From positions 124,001-188,000 of the forward strand of contig NZ_JBOJLM010000006.1 in the NCBI RefSeq assembly GCF_050750585.1: a DNA stretch of 64,000 nt, given 5' to 3'. This document shows, piece by piece, positions 1-8,290 of the stretch. Both the position numbers and the translations under genes were made by a program. The stretch is from Salinimicrobium sp050750585 (GTDB lineage Bacteria; Bacteroidota; Bacteroidia; Flavobacteriales; Flavobacteriaceae). Numbering within the stretch: position 1 is the first letter of the stretch; each line of letters opens with the position of its first letter. The notes below the pieces were generated by a model, which was not told the DNA's origin, did no database searches, and saw nothing but the letters and a program-made list of their open reading frames with translations.

Positions 1-720
1 ATATTCCTTGCTCATACGATCGTAGAAATGGGAGATCACCCTTTTCTTAATGTCAATGGCTTTCCCGGCATATATCACTTTTTGCTGCCTGTCTTTAAAT
101 AAATAGATCCCCGGACTTTCGGGCAGGCTGTGAATTTCTTCGGCATCAAGGTGTGGCGGTAAAGTGGCCTGTCGCGAACGTACATGCAAAAAAGAATTGA
201 TCACCTTATAATCATCATCTAACGACAGCAGGCGTTGAAAAAGAATCACTGTGGCATCGGTATCCCCTTCGGCCCTGTGGCGGTTAGAAATAGGAATATT
301 AATAGAATCACACAACCTCCCCAGGCTGTAAGAAAATAAACCCGGCATAAGTTTGCGTGCAAGGCGAACAGTACAGAGCTTTCTACGGGTGTAATCAAAT
401 CCCAGCTCCTTAAATTCATTCCGAAGCACATTATAATCGAAGTTCACATTGTGCGCTACAAAAATGGCATCGCGGGTAATCTCTTCAATCTTTTTAGCTA
501 CTTCATGAAATTTTGGAGCATCGGCAACCATAGCATTGTCTATTCCGGTTAAACCGGTGATGTGCCGCGGAATGTCTTTTTCGGGATTGATAAGGCTGGT
601 AAACTTGTCGAGAATTTTAGAACCGCGAAGCAGCACCACACAAATTTCAGTAAGGCGGTTTCCATTAATCCCGCCTCCGGTTGTTTCGACATCAATAACG
701 GCAAATAGCTGCTCTTTCAT
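1..720 (-). CDS. DnaQ-like exonuclease / GIY-YIG nuclease fusion (C-terminus outside window)
   Basis: Predicted DNA-processing nuclease. Translating the minus strand from the ATG at 718-720 gives an open frame through base 1, so at least 240 residues are present and the C-terminus lies outside. Residues 8-14 read VIDVETTG, the ExoI acidic motif of DnaQ-type 3'-5' exonucleases, with later conserved segments GLTGIDNAM, VAHNVNFDY and HRAEGD-TDAT. After about residue 200 a second domain starts with SPGIYLFKD and YAGKAIDIKKR, the hallmark of a GIY-YIG (UvrC/Cho-like) endonuclease. The exonuclease plus GIY-YIG architecture is well known in Bacteroidota and Actinobacteria, often labelled DNA polymerase III epsilon or UvrC-like, with a presumed repair role. 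Substrate is not deducible here. Confidence 0.9.
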   Translation of the reverse strand, partial: MKEQLFAVIDVETTGGGINGNRLTEICVVLLRGSKILDKFTSLINPEKDIPRHITGLTGIDNAMVADAPKFHEVAKKIEEITRDAIFVAHNVNFDYNVLRNEFKELGFDYTRRKLCTVRLARKLMPGLFSYSLGRLCDSINIPISNRHRAEGDTDATVILFQRLLSLDDDYKVINSFLHVRSRQATLPPHLDAEEIHSLPESPGIYLFKDRQQKVIYAGKAIDIKKRVISHFYDRMSKEY

Positions 721-859
721 GGGCTTCAAAAAAGGTAAAAGTAGCAATTATTTTTAAAGTTGTAGGAAAAAATCCATAAGAATGGAAAAAATCCCATTGC
801 ATACACCATTTTCTCTTTCTTCTGAAAAACCTAACCCTTAGCTACATTACTTCTGAAAT

Positions 860-890
860 AAAAAAACCTCCTGAAAAGGGAAGTTTTTTT
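860..890 (-). terminator. Rho-independent terminator after the DUF4494 gene
   Basis: Read on the minus strand, AAACTTCC pairs with GGAGGTTT (one G-T wobble) around a 7-nt loop and runs into seven T residues, about 30 bases beyond the stop codon. Confidence 0.75.
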
Positions 891-920
891 ACCATTTTTG
901 AAAGCCTGTTATGACTGAAG

Positions 921-1526
921 TTAAACCGCTTCTGAAACTTCTTCTGAAACTTCTTCTGAAACTTCTTCTGAAACTTCTTCTGAAACTTCTTCTGAAACTT
1001 CTTCTGAAACTTCTTCTGTAACTTCTTCGGCAACATCGTCTTCCGAAGTATTGGACGTCTCCACAACACCAAATTTTTCTAACTGCTCTTCTTCTCCTGT
1101 AAAATATGGGAAAACATCTAAGATTGGAGATTCGGTAATTGCGGGAATGGTATAATCTCCCATAGTATCGGCCATTGCTGTTGTTGTGTTCTCAAAAGCC
1201 TCTTTGATGTCGTTGGCCTGGACAAGCAGGTAAATATTCGTTTTTCTTTCCTTTCCGCTCTCTTCATCAAGTGCTATCAGGGAAACTTTTGATTTGAACC
1301 ATCTGTCGGAATTTTCAAAAGGATGAACTTCCGAAAAATTCGCCACTTTGATGTTCATGATCCTGAAGTCTTCGTTGGTAAAGGTTTTCATCTCCTCTGT
1401 GATTCGAGATTCGGCCTCTGTATAAGATACCGCATCAAGCAGGTAAGTATCGGTTGTCACCTTCTGCTCTCCCGTCTCATGTGTTTTTCTGTATTTCACC
1501 TTACATTCATACCAAATAACGCTCAT
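921..1526 (-). CDS. DUF4494 domain protein with EEVS repeat tail
   Basis: Cytoplasmic protein of unknown function, 201 residues. Residues 1-150 (start MSVIWYECKVKYRKT, with GEQKVTTDTYLLDAVSYTEAE following) match what I know as the DUF4494 family, common in Bacteroidota and usually about 150-170 residues. The extra length comes from an acidic tail of repeated EEVS tetrapeptides ending EEVSEAV, encoded by a perfect 12-bp tandem repeat. The tail has no signal peptide or membrane segment and should be extended or coiled. Single-gene unit with its own -7 box upstream and a terminator downstream. DUF4494 has no established function, so none is given. Confidence 0.88.
   Translation of the reverse strand: MSVIWYECKVKYRKTHETGEQKVTTDTYLLDAVSYTEAESRITEEMKTFTNEDFRIMNIKVANFSEVHPFENSDRWFKSKVSLIALDEESGKERKTNIYLLVQANDIKEAFENTTTAMADTMGDYTIPAITESPILDVFPYFTGEEEQLEKFGVVETSNTSEDDVAEEVTEEVSEEVSEEVSEEVSEEVSEEVSEEVSEAV
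931..1026. repeat. 12-bp tandem repeat coding EEVS
   Basis: Seven perfect copies of TCTGAAACTTCT and an eighth with one change (TCTGTAACTTCT), back to back. The unit is a multiple of three, so gain or loss of copies changes the length of the encoded acidic tail without a frameshift. Confidence 0.95.
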
Positions 1527-1546
1527 AGTTCATTTTTTTAGGGTGC

Positions 1547-1554
1547 CAAAAATA
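1547..1554 (-). promoter_or_regulatory. Candidate -7 box of the DUF4494 gene
   Basis: Minus strand reads TATTTTTG, a full match to the Bacteroidota -7 consensus TAnnTTTG, 20 bases before the ATG. No good TTG is found 19 bases further upstream. Confidence 0.45.
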
Positions 1555-1909
1555 TCATTTTAGACAGGTGTTCCTAAAAGAATTCAGCAATAGATATTCA
1601 CAAAATGAAAAATTATTTCATTAGCATCTGAACATCAATACAATGAATGTTTTTCCGCATTTTCAGAATTTGTTTTTGAGATTCCAACTTCCGGAGCAAT
1701 CAAATTTAATCCTGATTTTAATTCTCATACTTCCTTCAGGTTAAACCCCTCAAAAATGCCATTTTAGAGTTTTATTCTTCAGCAACAATTTATTTTTTCC
1801 GTAATAATTTTAACTAATTCAAAGAAAATTATCGGCATAACTATTAGTCTTACTAAATTTTTATTAGATATTTGTGACTCATCGTATACAAATTTAAAAT
1901 TAGATTATT
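1555..1909. other. Intergenic region between divergent DUF4494 and asnB genes
   Basis: AT-rich, no convincing ORF. It holds a palindromic element at 1749-1769 (listed separately). The 60 bases before asnB are very AT-rich and must contain its promoter; GATATTTG at 1866-1873 is a near match to the -7 consensus. Confidence 0.5.
1749..1769. repeat. Interspersed palindrome, copy 1
   Basis: CTCAAAAATG-C-CATTTTAGAG: 10-base arms with one mismatch around a central C, containing a perfect AAAATGNCATTTT core. Confidence 0.7.
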
Positions 1910-3601
1910 GTGTGTGGAATTGTATGTGCTTTCGAATTAAAAGAATCATCTGAATCTTTAAGGCCCCGTCTTTTAAGTATGGCGAAATGCCTGCGTCACC
2001 GTGGGCCCGATTGGAGCGGGATCTACAGTAACGAAAAAGCTATTTTGGCCCATGAAAGACTGGCGATAGTTGATCCTACTTCTGGAAAACAACCTTTATT
2101 AAGTGAAGACCAAAATCTGGTGCTTGCTGCCAATGGTGAAATTTATAATCACCGGGAGCTGCGTAAGCAGTTTGAAGGAACTTATAATTTCCAGACCGAA
2201 TCTGATTGTGAAGTGATCCTTCCGCTTTACCGGGAGAAAGGGCCAAAATTCCTTGACGAAATGAATGGGATCTTCGGCTTTGCAATTTATGATGCCGAGA
2301 GAGACGAATATTTAATTGCCCGTGATCATATGGGGATTATCCCTTTATATATAGGTTGGGATGCCAACGGAACCTTTTACGTGGCTTCAGAACTAAAGGC
2401 GCTGGAAGGCCACTGTACCAAGATCGAATTATTTCCTCCGGGACATTATTTATCAAGTGAAGAAGAAGGTTTTCAACGCTGGTATCAAAGAGACTGGATG
2501 GATTATGAGAACGTAAAGAACAACGAAACCAGTATCACTGAACTGCGGAAGGCACTTGAAGCTGCTGTACACCGGCAATTGATGAGCGATGTTCCTTACG
2601 GGGTGCTTCTTTCTGGGGGGCTTGATTCATCAATCACTTCAGCTTTAGCAAAAAAATATTCAGATAAACGAATAGAGAGTGACGATGCCGATGCTGCCTG
2701 GTGGCCACGACTTCACTCCTTCGCCATTGGTCTTGAAGGTTCACCCGATCTTGCTGCGGCCAAAAAAGTGGCAGAGCATCTGGATACGGTTCACCACGAA
2801 ATAGAATTTACCATTCAGGAAGGTATTGATGCCATTAAGGACGTGGTTTATCAACTGGAAACTTATGATGTTACCACGATAAGGGCTTCCACGCCCATGT
2901 ATCTAATGGCCAGGGCTATCAAGGCCATGGGGATTAAGATGGTACTTTCGGGAGAAGGTGCAGACGAAATTTTTGGAGGTTACCTGTATTTTCACAAGGC
3001 TCCCAATGCCAAAGAGTTTCATGAAGAAACCGTGAGAAAACTGGATAAGCTACACCAGTACGATTGTCTTAGAGCCAATAAATCGCTTTGTGCCTGGGGT
3101 ATTGAAGGAAGAGTGCCCTTCCTGGATAAAGAATTTATGGATGTTGCCATGCGCATCAACCCTCAGGACAAAATGATCAATGGTGAACGCATGGAAAAAT
3201 GGGTGCTGCGAAAAGCTTTTGAAGATTATCTTCCCGAAAGTGTGGCCTGGAGGCAAAAAGAACAATTCTCTGACGGAGTTGGGTACAGCTGGATAGACAC
3301 GCTTAAGGAGATGGTGAATACCCAGGTAAGCGATGAGCAACTTAAGAATGCCCATTTCAGGTTCCCGGTTCAACCGCCAAAGAGCAAGGAAGAGTTCTTT
3401 TACCGCTCAATTTTCACTGAACATTTCCCAAGTGATGCCGCTGCCCTATCGGTACCATCTGTACCATCGGTAGCCTGTAGTACGCCTACAGCTTTAGAGT
3501 GGGATGAATCATTCAGGAATATGAACGATCCATCGGGAAGAGCTGTTGCCAATGTTCATTCAGATGCCTATAAAAAAGAAGAAAAGGACGCAGCAATTTA
3601 G
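1910..3601 (+). CDS. asnB: Asparagine synthetase B (glutamine-hydrolysing)
   Basis: Makes asparagine from aspartate, ATP and glutamine in the cytoplasm. The 563-residue protein starts MCGIVCAF, so after Met removal the amidotransferase nucleophile Cys is N-terminal. That fixes the start at a GTG codon. The class II glutaminase domain carries RHRGPDWSG (about 31-39) and NGEIYNHREL (about 75-84). The synthetase domain has the PP-loop LSGGLDSS near residue 234 and LSGEGADEIFGGY near 348. Length fits the family (about 555). The last 60 residues (VPSVPSVACSTP and a Lys/Glu-rich end) form the usual poorly conserved tail. Monocistronic, ending in a strong bidirectional terminator shared with tonB. 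Confidence 0.97.
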   Translation: MCGIVCAFELKESSESLRPRLLSMAKCLRHRGPDWSGIYSNEKAILAHERLAIVDPTSGKQPLLSEDQNLVLAANGEIYNHRELRKQFEGTYNFQTESDCEVILPLYREKGPKFLDEMNGIFGFAIYDAERDEYLIARDHMGIIPLYIGWDANGTFYVASELKALEGHCTKIELFPPGHYLSSEEEGFQRWYQRDWMDYENVKNNETSITELRKALEAAVHRQLMSDVPYGVLLSGGLDSSITSALAKKYSDKRIESDDADAAWWPRLHSFAIGLEGSPDLAAAKKVAEHLDTVHHEIEFTIQEGIDAIKDVVYQLETYDVTTIRASTPMYLMARAIKAMGIKMVLSGEGADEIFGGYLYFHKAPNAKEFHEETVRKLDKLHQYDCLRANKSLCAWGIEGRVPFLDKEFMDVAMRINPQDKMINGERMEKWVLRKAFEDYLPESVAWRQKEQFSDGVGYSWIDTLKEMVNTQVSDEQLKNAHFRFPVQPPKSKEEFFYRSIFTEHFPSDAAALSVPSVPSVACSTPTALEWDESFRNMNDPSGRAVANVHSDAYKKEEKDAAI

Positions 3602-3660
3602 CAGATGTTAATCTCGCGTTGATGTTCAGCAAAACTAGCTGTAATCATTGCTGTTAATAT

Positions 3661-3700
3661 AAAAACCCCTTCAAAGTGAAAACTTTGAAGGGGTTTTTTC
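3661..3700. terminator. Bidirectional terminator between asnB and tonB
   Basis: Perfect 15-base arms (AAACCCCTTCAAAGT and its complement) around a GAAA loop, with A and T tracts on either side so it can serve both converging genes. Confidence 0.93.
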
Positions 3701-3716
3701 GTCATATTATTTAGAT

Positions 3717-4460
3717 TTAAATTTGGTCCCGTACTTCGTACATTATTGGCAGGGAGTATTCTACTGATACCGGCTTTTCCCTTTGCCTGCCTGGAATCAT
3801 TTTAGGTAACAGCCTCACAACACGTGCTGCTTCCTCTTCCAGCCTCTTATTGGGTCCTCGTGCCCTAATATCGGCAACATCTCCTTTTTCATTGATCTTA
3901 AAGACAACATATATCCTGTTCATGCCGGTGAGCCCCAGTTCTTCACTAATCCGAACATTGAAGTGTTTCCTTACATGGGCATCGATCTTTTGAGACATAC
4001 ACTTTTTTTGCTCATCCTTGTTCTTAATACCTTCACAACCCGGGTAAGTTGGTATCTGTTGAACTACCATAAAAGGCACTTTTTCAATCTCTTCTTCCTC
4101 CTCTTCATAGGCCACTTCTTCTACCTCAATGATCTCCTCTATCTTTTCATCCTGGCTACTTTCTGTAGACCTTATTTTTGTTTCCTCAACCTCCATTTTA
4201 TCTTCAACAACTTCTATTACTTCGGGCATTGGCGGGGGTGGAGGTGGCGGAGGCGGTGGAGGGGTGTTGAGTTGTGTAATTGGTATATCTTCCTGGTCAA
4301 AATCGGTCACCTGCACTTCCTGAAGGTCAACATCTTCGCTGCCATAAGATCTCCATTCCAGACCGTAATAAGTGATGCCGAGCATTATTATAAGTCCCAC
4401 CTGGAAAAATATCATGCTCCTTCTTCCAAGATCTGCTTTTGGGTTCTTTTTGATTTGCAT
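3717..4460 (-). CDS. Energy transducer TonB
   Basis: Couples the inner-membrane proton motive force to outer-membrane TonB-dependent transporters. The 247-residue protein has a short basic cytoplasmic start, one membrane segment at about 16-34 (MIFFQVGLIIMLGITYYGL), an acidic stretch, a run of 11 prolines at 67-77, a Glu/Val/Lys-rich periplasmic spacer and a C-terminal TonB domain (about 130-247) with GLTGMNRIYVVFKINEKGDV. The arrangement matches flavobacterial stand-alone TonB proteins. No exbB/exbD neighbours are seen. Bacteroidota carry several tonB paralogues, so pairing with the receptor at 8875-11031 cannot be assumed. Confidence 0.93.
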   Translation of the reverse strand: MQIKKNPKADLGRRSMIFFQVGLIIMLGITYYGLEWRSYGSEDVDLQEVQVTDFDQEDIPITQLNTPPPPPPPPPPPMPEVIEVVEDKMEVEETKIRSTESSQDEKIEEIIEVEEVAYEEEEEEIEKVPFMVVQQIPTYPGCEGIKNKDEQKKCMSQKIDAHVRKHFNVRISEELGLTGMNRIYVVFKINEKGDVADIRARGPNKRLEEEAARVVRLLPKMIPGRQREKPVSVEYSLPIMYEVRDQI

Positions 4461-4876
4461 AACAGTAGATTTAGAAATTAACTACTAAAGCTTTATATCA
4501 AGAGGATTAAACCTCCGGAACTTGCAATTGGAAGGCTCCCGATTTGCTATTATAAAGGCTCTGGAATTCTTTTTACTCTTCCAGGTCTTTATAAAGAGAG
4601 CTGTGTCTGGTTTCCGTCATTTTCAGCTTAAAACATTTACTAACCAGCACATTAAAGATACTCACTCTTTGAGGCTTAAAGAATGATATTTGTCATACAG
4701 CCCCGGCAAACCTGCTATAGATTGATAGAATTGTGCATAAAAAGCCCGACTATTGCCGGGCGTCTATCAGGGAGTTTGAATACTCTTATTTTCTTTCTGA
4801 AGAAGTAATTTGGCAAAAGCTATATAACCGGATCTTTAAAACTATAGCTTTTCTTGAGCCTCCAACTCTCAGTATC
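4461..4876. other. Intergenic region between tonB and satD
   Basis: About 400 bases without a convincing gene. An open frame at 4733-4966 (77 codons) covers the operator array and has no recognisable sequence, so I treat it as chance. Nothing else stands out. Confidence 0.5.
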
Positions 4877-4955
4877 ATTATCGGATTAAATGACGATAAT
4901 ATTAATTATCGGGTTATAAGCCTATATTTGCATATATCGGATATTAACCCGATAT
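4877..4955. promoter_or_regulatory. satD promoter with a cluster of TATCGG inverted repeats
   Basis: A -7 box TATATTTG lies at 4923-4930, 33 bases before the satD ATG. Around it are four TATCG-type half-sites: ATTATCG (4877-4883) opposing CGATAAT (4894-4900); TATCGGGTTA (4907-4916) opposing its exact complement TAACCCGATA (4945-4954); and ATATCGG (4934-4940) opposing CCGATAT (4949-4955). The outer 10-bp pair straddles the -7 box, a layout suited to repression. The natural candidate regulator is the SatD protein itself, which ends in a helix-turn-helix-like segment; that is inference. Confidence 0.65.
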
Positions 4956-4962
4956 TTAAAAT

Positions 4963-5562
4963 ATGAAAGCAGTAATCACCGGAGATATTGTAAATTCAAG
5001 AGCCGAGCCGGCAGCGCACTGGCTTCCTGTTCTTAAGGAAGTACTTGAACAGTACGGCCAGGAACCTCAGGAATGGGAAATTACCCGGGGCGACAGTTTC
5101 CAGCTTATTTTAGATCCTGAAGCAGCCCTTCATGCTGCTTTCCAGATCAAAGCGGGGATAAAGCAACTTTCGGGACTCGATGTAAGAATGGCGATTGGAA
5201 TTGGAGAGCAGGAGTATAGGGCCAGGAAAATTAGTGAATCAAACGGCTCAGCATTTATTCGTTCGGGAGAATGCTTTGAAAATCTAAAAAAGCAACATTT
5301 GGGAATCCGTACAGGAGATCAGGAAAAAGACGAAACTTTCAACCTTCTCTTTTCCCTGGCCCTGCTCACTATGAACAACTGGAGTGCTACTGTAGCCAAA
5401 ACCATTACTGTTTTTCTTAAATTCCCGGAAAAGAGTCAGACGGAATTGGCTCAACAATTAAACAAATCCCAAAGTAGTTTAAGTGAAGCATTGAAACGGG
5501 GTGGGTTTGACGAAATAATGCAGCTTGAAAATTTTTATCGTAAAAAAATTGATCGCCCATGA
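4963..5562 (+). CDS. satD: SatD family protein
   Basis: SatD-family protein of 199 residues, named after the Streptococcus mutans acid-tolerance locus; biochemical function unknown. The N-terminus MKAVITGDIVNSRAEP and the later TRGDSFQLI are typical of the family. Residues about 140-185 (FPEKSQTELAQQLNKSQSSLSEALKRGGF) look like a helix-turn-helix, so DNA binding is plausible. No signal peptide or membrane segment. The start overlaps nothing, and the stop overlaps the next start by 4 bases (ATGA), so it is translationally coupled to the DUF3307 membrane protein, a partner often seen beside SatD. The upstream repeat array suggests autoregulation. Confidence 0.85.
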   Translation: MKAVITGDIVNSRAEPAAHWLPVLKEVLEQYGQEPQEWEITRGDSFQLILDPEAALHAAFQIKAGIKQLSGLDVRMAIGIGEQEYRARKISESNGSAFIRSGECFENLKKQHLGIRTGDQEKDETFNLLFSLALLTMNNWSATVAKTITVFLKFPEKSQTELAQQLNKSQSSLSEALKRGGFDEIMQLENFYRKKIDRP

Positions 5563-6275
5563 CAGCACTTGCTTTAAAATTGCTTTTGGCTCACCTCCTG
5601 GGTGACTTCCTGTTACAACCCGACAGCTGGGTGGCCCAAAAAAGGCAAAAAAAACATCGCTCTCCTCTCCTCTACGCCCATATTGCCATACATTTTATTG
5701 TAATGCTGGCGCTGCTGGGCTTCAACTTTACTTATTGGCTGGGGATGCTTATAATTGTGATCACTCACTATTTCATAGACTTGCTTAAGCTACATCTTGA
5801 GGAGCGTTATCACAAAGGAAAACTGTTCATTTTTGATCAGGTAGCACATATATTGGTTATTGCTGCAGTAACCTACAGCTACCACGCATTTACCATAGAA
5901 GTGGGGGAATTTCTTCAGCCTGTAGTGCTGCTTTTCATTACCTGCATAGTATTTCTTGGTCCCGTGGCTGCAATTATAATGAGGCTGTTAATGAACCGTT
6001 GGGTTTTGCCTGAAGACAAAGAAAATGAATCCCTGCCCCAGGCCGGTAAATATATTGGAATGCTTGAACGCCTGCTGGTCTTTGCATTTATCGTCATCCA
6101 GCAATGGCCAGCAATTGGCTGGCTCATTGCAGCCAAATCCATCTTACGCTTTAGCGACCTTACCCGTGCTAAAGACAGGAAACTTACTGAATACGTACTT
6201 ATTGGTACCCTGCTAAGCTTCTCCCTGTCAATAATTACAGGCCTGGTTTATTTTTATGTGAGAAATAGTATATAA
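5559..6275 (+). CDS. DUF3307 domain membrane protein
   Basis: Integral membrane protein of 238 residues and unknown function. The N-terminal LLLAHLLGDFLLQPDSWVAQKR is the DUF3307 signature (HxxxDFxxQ), followed by further hydrophobic helices near 45-70, 90-110, 120-142, 160-190 and 215-235, with conserved ITHYFIDLLK after the second. It is co-translated with satD through an ATGA overlap. The pairing suggests a regulator and a membrane component of one system, possibly stress or envelope related, but nothing here shows what is sensed or moved. Confidence 0.85.
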   Translation: MTALALKLLLAHLLGDFLLQPDSWVAQKRQKKHRSPLLYAHIAIHFIVMLALLGFNFTYWLGMLIIVITHYFIDLLKLHLEERYHKGKLFIFDQVAHILVIAAVTYSYHAFTIEVGEFLQPVVLLFITCIVFLGPVAAIIMRLLMNRWVLPEDKENESLPQAGKYIGMLERLLVFAFIVIQQWPAIGWLIAAKSILRFSDLTRAKDRKLTEYVLIGTLLSFSLSIITGLVYFYVRNSI

Positions 6276-6307
6276 AATGATTTTACTATTTTAGAAGAAA
6301 AAGAATT

Positions 6308-6445
6308 ATGTCCAATACCGCATGGGGTTTTGCCATTATTTCAGGAGTAGTTTTAATTGCTGTTGCTGTGTACACTGTGATCAAGCTTAGAAAGCAGGTG
6401 CACAAAAGAGAACGGGAAGAGCAAAAAAAGAATGATTTAAACTGA
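6308..6445 (+). CDS. Small single-pass membrane protein (hypothetical)
   Basis: A 45-residue ORF starting MSNTAWGFAIISGVV, with one membrane helix (about 6-26) and a very basic/acidic tail LRKQVHKREREEQKKND. It begins 32 bases after the DUF3307 gene on the same strand, so it may be the third gene of that unit. The helix plus charged tail is typical of real small membrane proteins, but I recognise no family. Confidence 0.55.
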   Translation: MSNTAWGFAIISGVVLIAVAVYTVIKLRKQVHKREREEQKKNDLN

Positions 6446-6464
6446 GTATTTCTGAAATCACCTC

Positions 6465-6483
6465 TCAAAAAAGGCATTTTTGA
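6465..6483. repeat. Interspersed palindrome, degenerate copy
   Basis: TCAAAAAAGGCATTTTTGA sits 20 bases after the small ORF and matches the element with one change in the core (AAGGCATT). It may end the satD transcript. Confidence 0.5.
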
Positions 6484-6540
6484 AACATAATTTTTCACTG
6501 GTTACTTCGGAAGAAATTATTTTAAATTCGGGAAGAAGAA

Positions 6541-6563
6541 TTTACCTGGTTTAGGTAAATTTG
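6541..6563 (+). promoter_or_regulatory. Inverted repeat overlapping a -7 box upstream of the S41 protease
   Basis: TTTACCT (6541-6547) and AGGTAAA (6553-6559) are perfect 7-base arms with a 5-base spacer. The right arm overlaps TAAATTTG (6556-6563), a full match to TAnnTTTG, so a protein bound here would block initiation. The 5' leader would be about 150 bases. Confidence 0.4.
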
Positions 6564-6718
6564 TAAGGTATTACTCCTGAATATTTCAGAAGTATTTGCC
6601 CTTTCAAGCCCGTAATGATCTTAGCCTGCATCATTTAACTTATTCTGGCACGGTTGCTGCTTTAAAGTTACCACAAAGCTTTTTAAGTATCTACTTAACT
6701 ACTAAAACTCACATCTAT

Positions 6719-8209
6719 ATGAAGATTAAAAACTTCACCTTATTATTTGCCGCGTTTGCCTTCATTTTCACCTCCTGTTCTAAAGATGACGAAGTCCTTG
6801 AAAAAGAACCTACATCGAAGAATCCCGATGAAAATGTGGTGACACAGGAGCTGGAAGTTGAAGACTTCATCTATACCGGAATGAACGAGATATACCTTTA
6901 TAAAGCAGATGTCGATGTTCTGGCCGATAATTATTTTAATTCTGAAGATGGAAAACTCGATTATCTCGCCGGCTTCAGCACTCCGGAATCCCTTTTTGAG
7001 AGCCTTAAGTCTTCCAGCGACCAATTCAGCTTTATTACAGATGATTATAAAGCGCTTGAAGATCAATTTAACGGCGTAAGCAGCAGCACAGCCGGAATGG
7101 ATTTTGGCCTGGGTGGAATTACCGGTACCAATTACCTTTTTGGATTTCTTCAGTATGTTATTCCTAATACTCCTGCCGCCGAAGCCGGTCTTACCCGCGG
7201 AACTGTTTTCACAGAAATAAACGGACAAAAAATCACTTTAAACAACCTCGAGTCTCTACTCGACTCCAACTCCCTTACCATTAACATTGGAAAAGTGGAA
7301 AATAACACGCTGGTACTTACAGACGAAACTGTCACTCTTGATCATTCCTCGTACACTGCAAACCCGGTCCAACTGGTGAAAACCCTTGAAGTAGACGGTA
7401 TACAGGTAGGATACCTTATGTATAACAGCTTTATTGGAAACTTTGATGACGAATTGAACCAGGCCTTTGGCGAGCTTAGAAGCCAGGGTGTTGATGAACT
7501 CATTCTTGATCTTAGGTACAATGGCGGTGGAGATGTAGAATCTGCCGTAGATCTTGCCAGCATGATCACAGGTCAATTTGAAGGAAAGGTATTTATGCAG
7601 GAAATGTGGAATGAGACTTACCAGACATATTTTGAGGAAAATGCTCCCGAAAGACTGCTGAATCTATTTGACAGCAAAATAAGAACCGGTGAGACCATAA
7701 ACAGCCTTAACCTTTCAAAAGTGTATGTTTTAACTACAGCCAGTACAGCTTCGGCCAGCGAACTTATCATCAACGGACTTGAACCTTACATTGAGGTAGT
7801 ACAGATAGGCGAAACAACAACTGGTAAATTTCAGGCTTCGGTAACCTTGTATGACAGTGAAGACTTTTCAAAAGATACAGAAGTAAATAAGAACCATACC
7901 TATGCCCTACAGCCGCTTGTACTAAAATCGGCTAACGCCAATGGAAAATCCGATTACTTTAACGGCTTGAAACCAGATGTTGAAATGAGGGAAGACATTA
8001 ATAATCTTGGAACACTGGGAAGTCCCGATGAACCATTTTTACAGGCAGCTTTAAACCATATACAGGGAATCTCACCAGCCGCCGCAGCTTCTGCCCAACA
8101 AAAAAGATCAGAAAGCACCCTGAAAATTGTAGGAGACGGAGAAATGTTTGAACCTTACTACCAGAGAATGTACCTTGATAAAGTGCCTGCACTTATCAAA
8201 AGAAAATAA
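6719..8209 (+). CDS. S41 family C-terminal processing-type peptidase, lipoprotein
   Basis: Predicted periplasm-facing serine protease of 496 residues. The ATG at 6719 gives a lipoprotein signal (MKIKNFTLLFAAFAFIFTSC, lipid on Cys20). The frame is open 41 codons further upstream, but that extension would bury the signal. A PDZ-like segment around 140-220 (NTPAAEAGLTRGTVFTEINGQ) is followed by the S41 catalytic domain with DLRYNGGGDVESAVDLASM, the nucleophile region TASTASASELIING (about 340-352) and GETTTGKFQ supplying the likely Lys base. Family members process or degrade envelope proteins; flavobacterial lipoprotein forms have no assigned substrate. It is followed by a clear terminator. Confidence 0.92.
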   Translation: MKIKNFTLLFAAFAFIFTSCSKDDEVLEKEPTSKNPDENVVTQELEVEDFIYTGMNEIYLYKADVDVLADNYFNSEDGKLDYLAGFSTPESLFESLKSSSDQFSFITDDYKALEDQFNGVSSSTAGMDFGLGGITGTNYLFGFLQYVIPNTPAAEAGLTRGTVFTEINGQKITLNNLESLLDSNSLTINIGKVENNTLVLTDETVTLDHSSYTANPVQLVKTLEVDGIQVGYLMYNSFIGNFDDELNQAFGELRSQGVDELILDLRYNGGGDVESAVDLASMITGQFEGKVFMQEMWNETYQTYFEENAPERLLNLFDSKIRTGETINSLNLSKVYVLTTASTASASELIINGLEPYIEVVQIGETTTGKFQASVTLYDSEDFSKDTEVNKNHTYALQPLVLKSANANGKSDYFNGLKPDVEMREDINNLGTLGSPDEPFLQAALNHIQGISPAAAASAQQKRSESTLKIVGDGEMFEPYYQRMYLDKVPALIKRK

Positions 8210-8259
8210 CCAGAATTAAAAGAACTCAAATCTCTCTAATCCAATTAGAGATTGACACT

Positions 8260-8290
8260 AAAGAGGCTTCGAAAGGAGCCTCTTTTTTTT
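8260..8290 (+). terminator. Terminator after the S41 peptidase
   Basis: AAGAGGCT pairs with AGCCTCTT around a short loop and is followed by eight T residues, 50 bases after the stop. A weaker hairpin (CTCTAAT/ATTAGAG) precedes it at 8233-8249. Confidence 0.9.

Noticed and set aside
842..1072. Frame with repeated Lys-Phe-Gln-Lys units
   Set aside because: It is the shadow of the 12-bp repeat tract read in another frame of the same strand as the DUF4494 gene, and its first part has no protein-like sequence.
3963..4481. Open frames antisense to tonB, one with a long glycine run (4129-4323)
   Set aside because: They are complements of the proline codons and Glu-rich linker of tonB, which has a clear family match.
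4733..4966. 77-codon frame upstream of satD
   Set aside because: It covers the promoter and operator array and ends inside the satD start region; no recognisable protein features.
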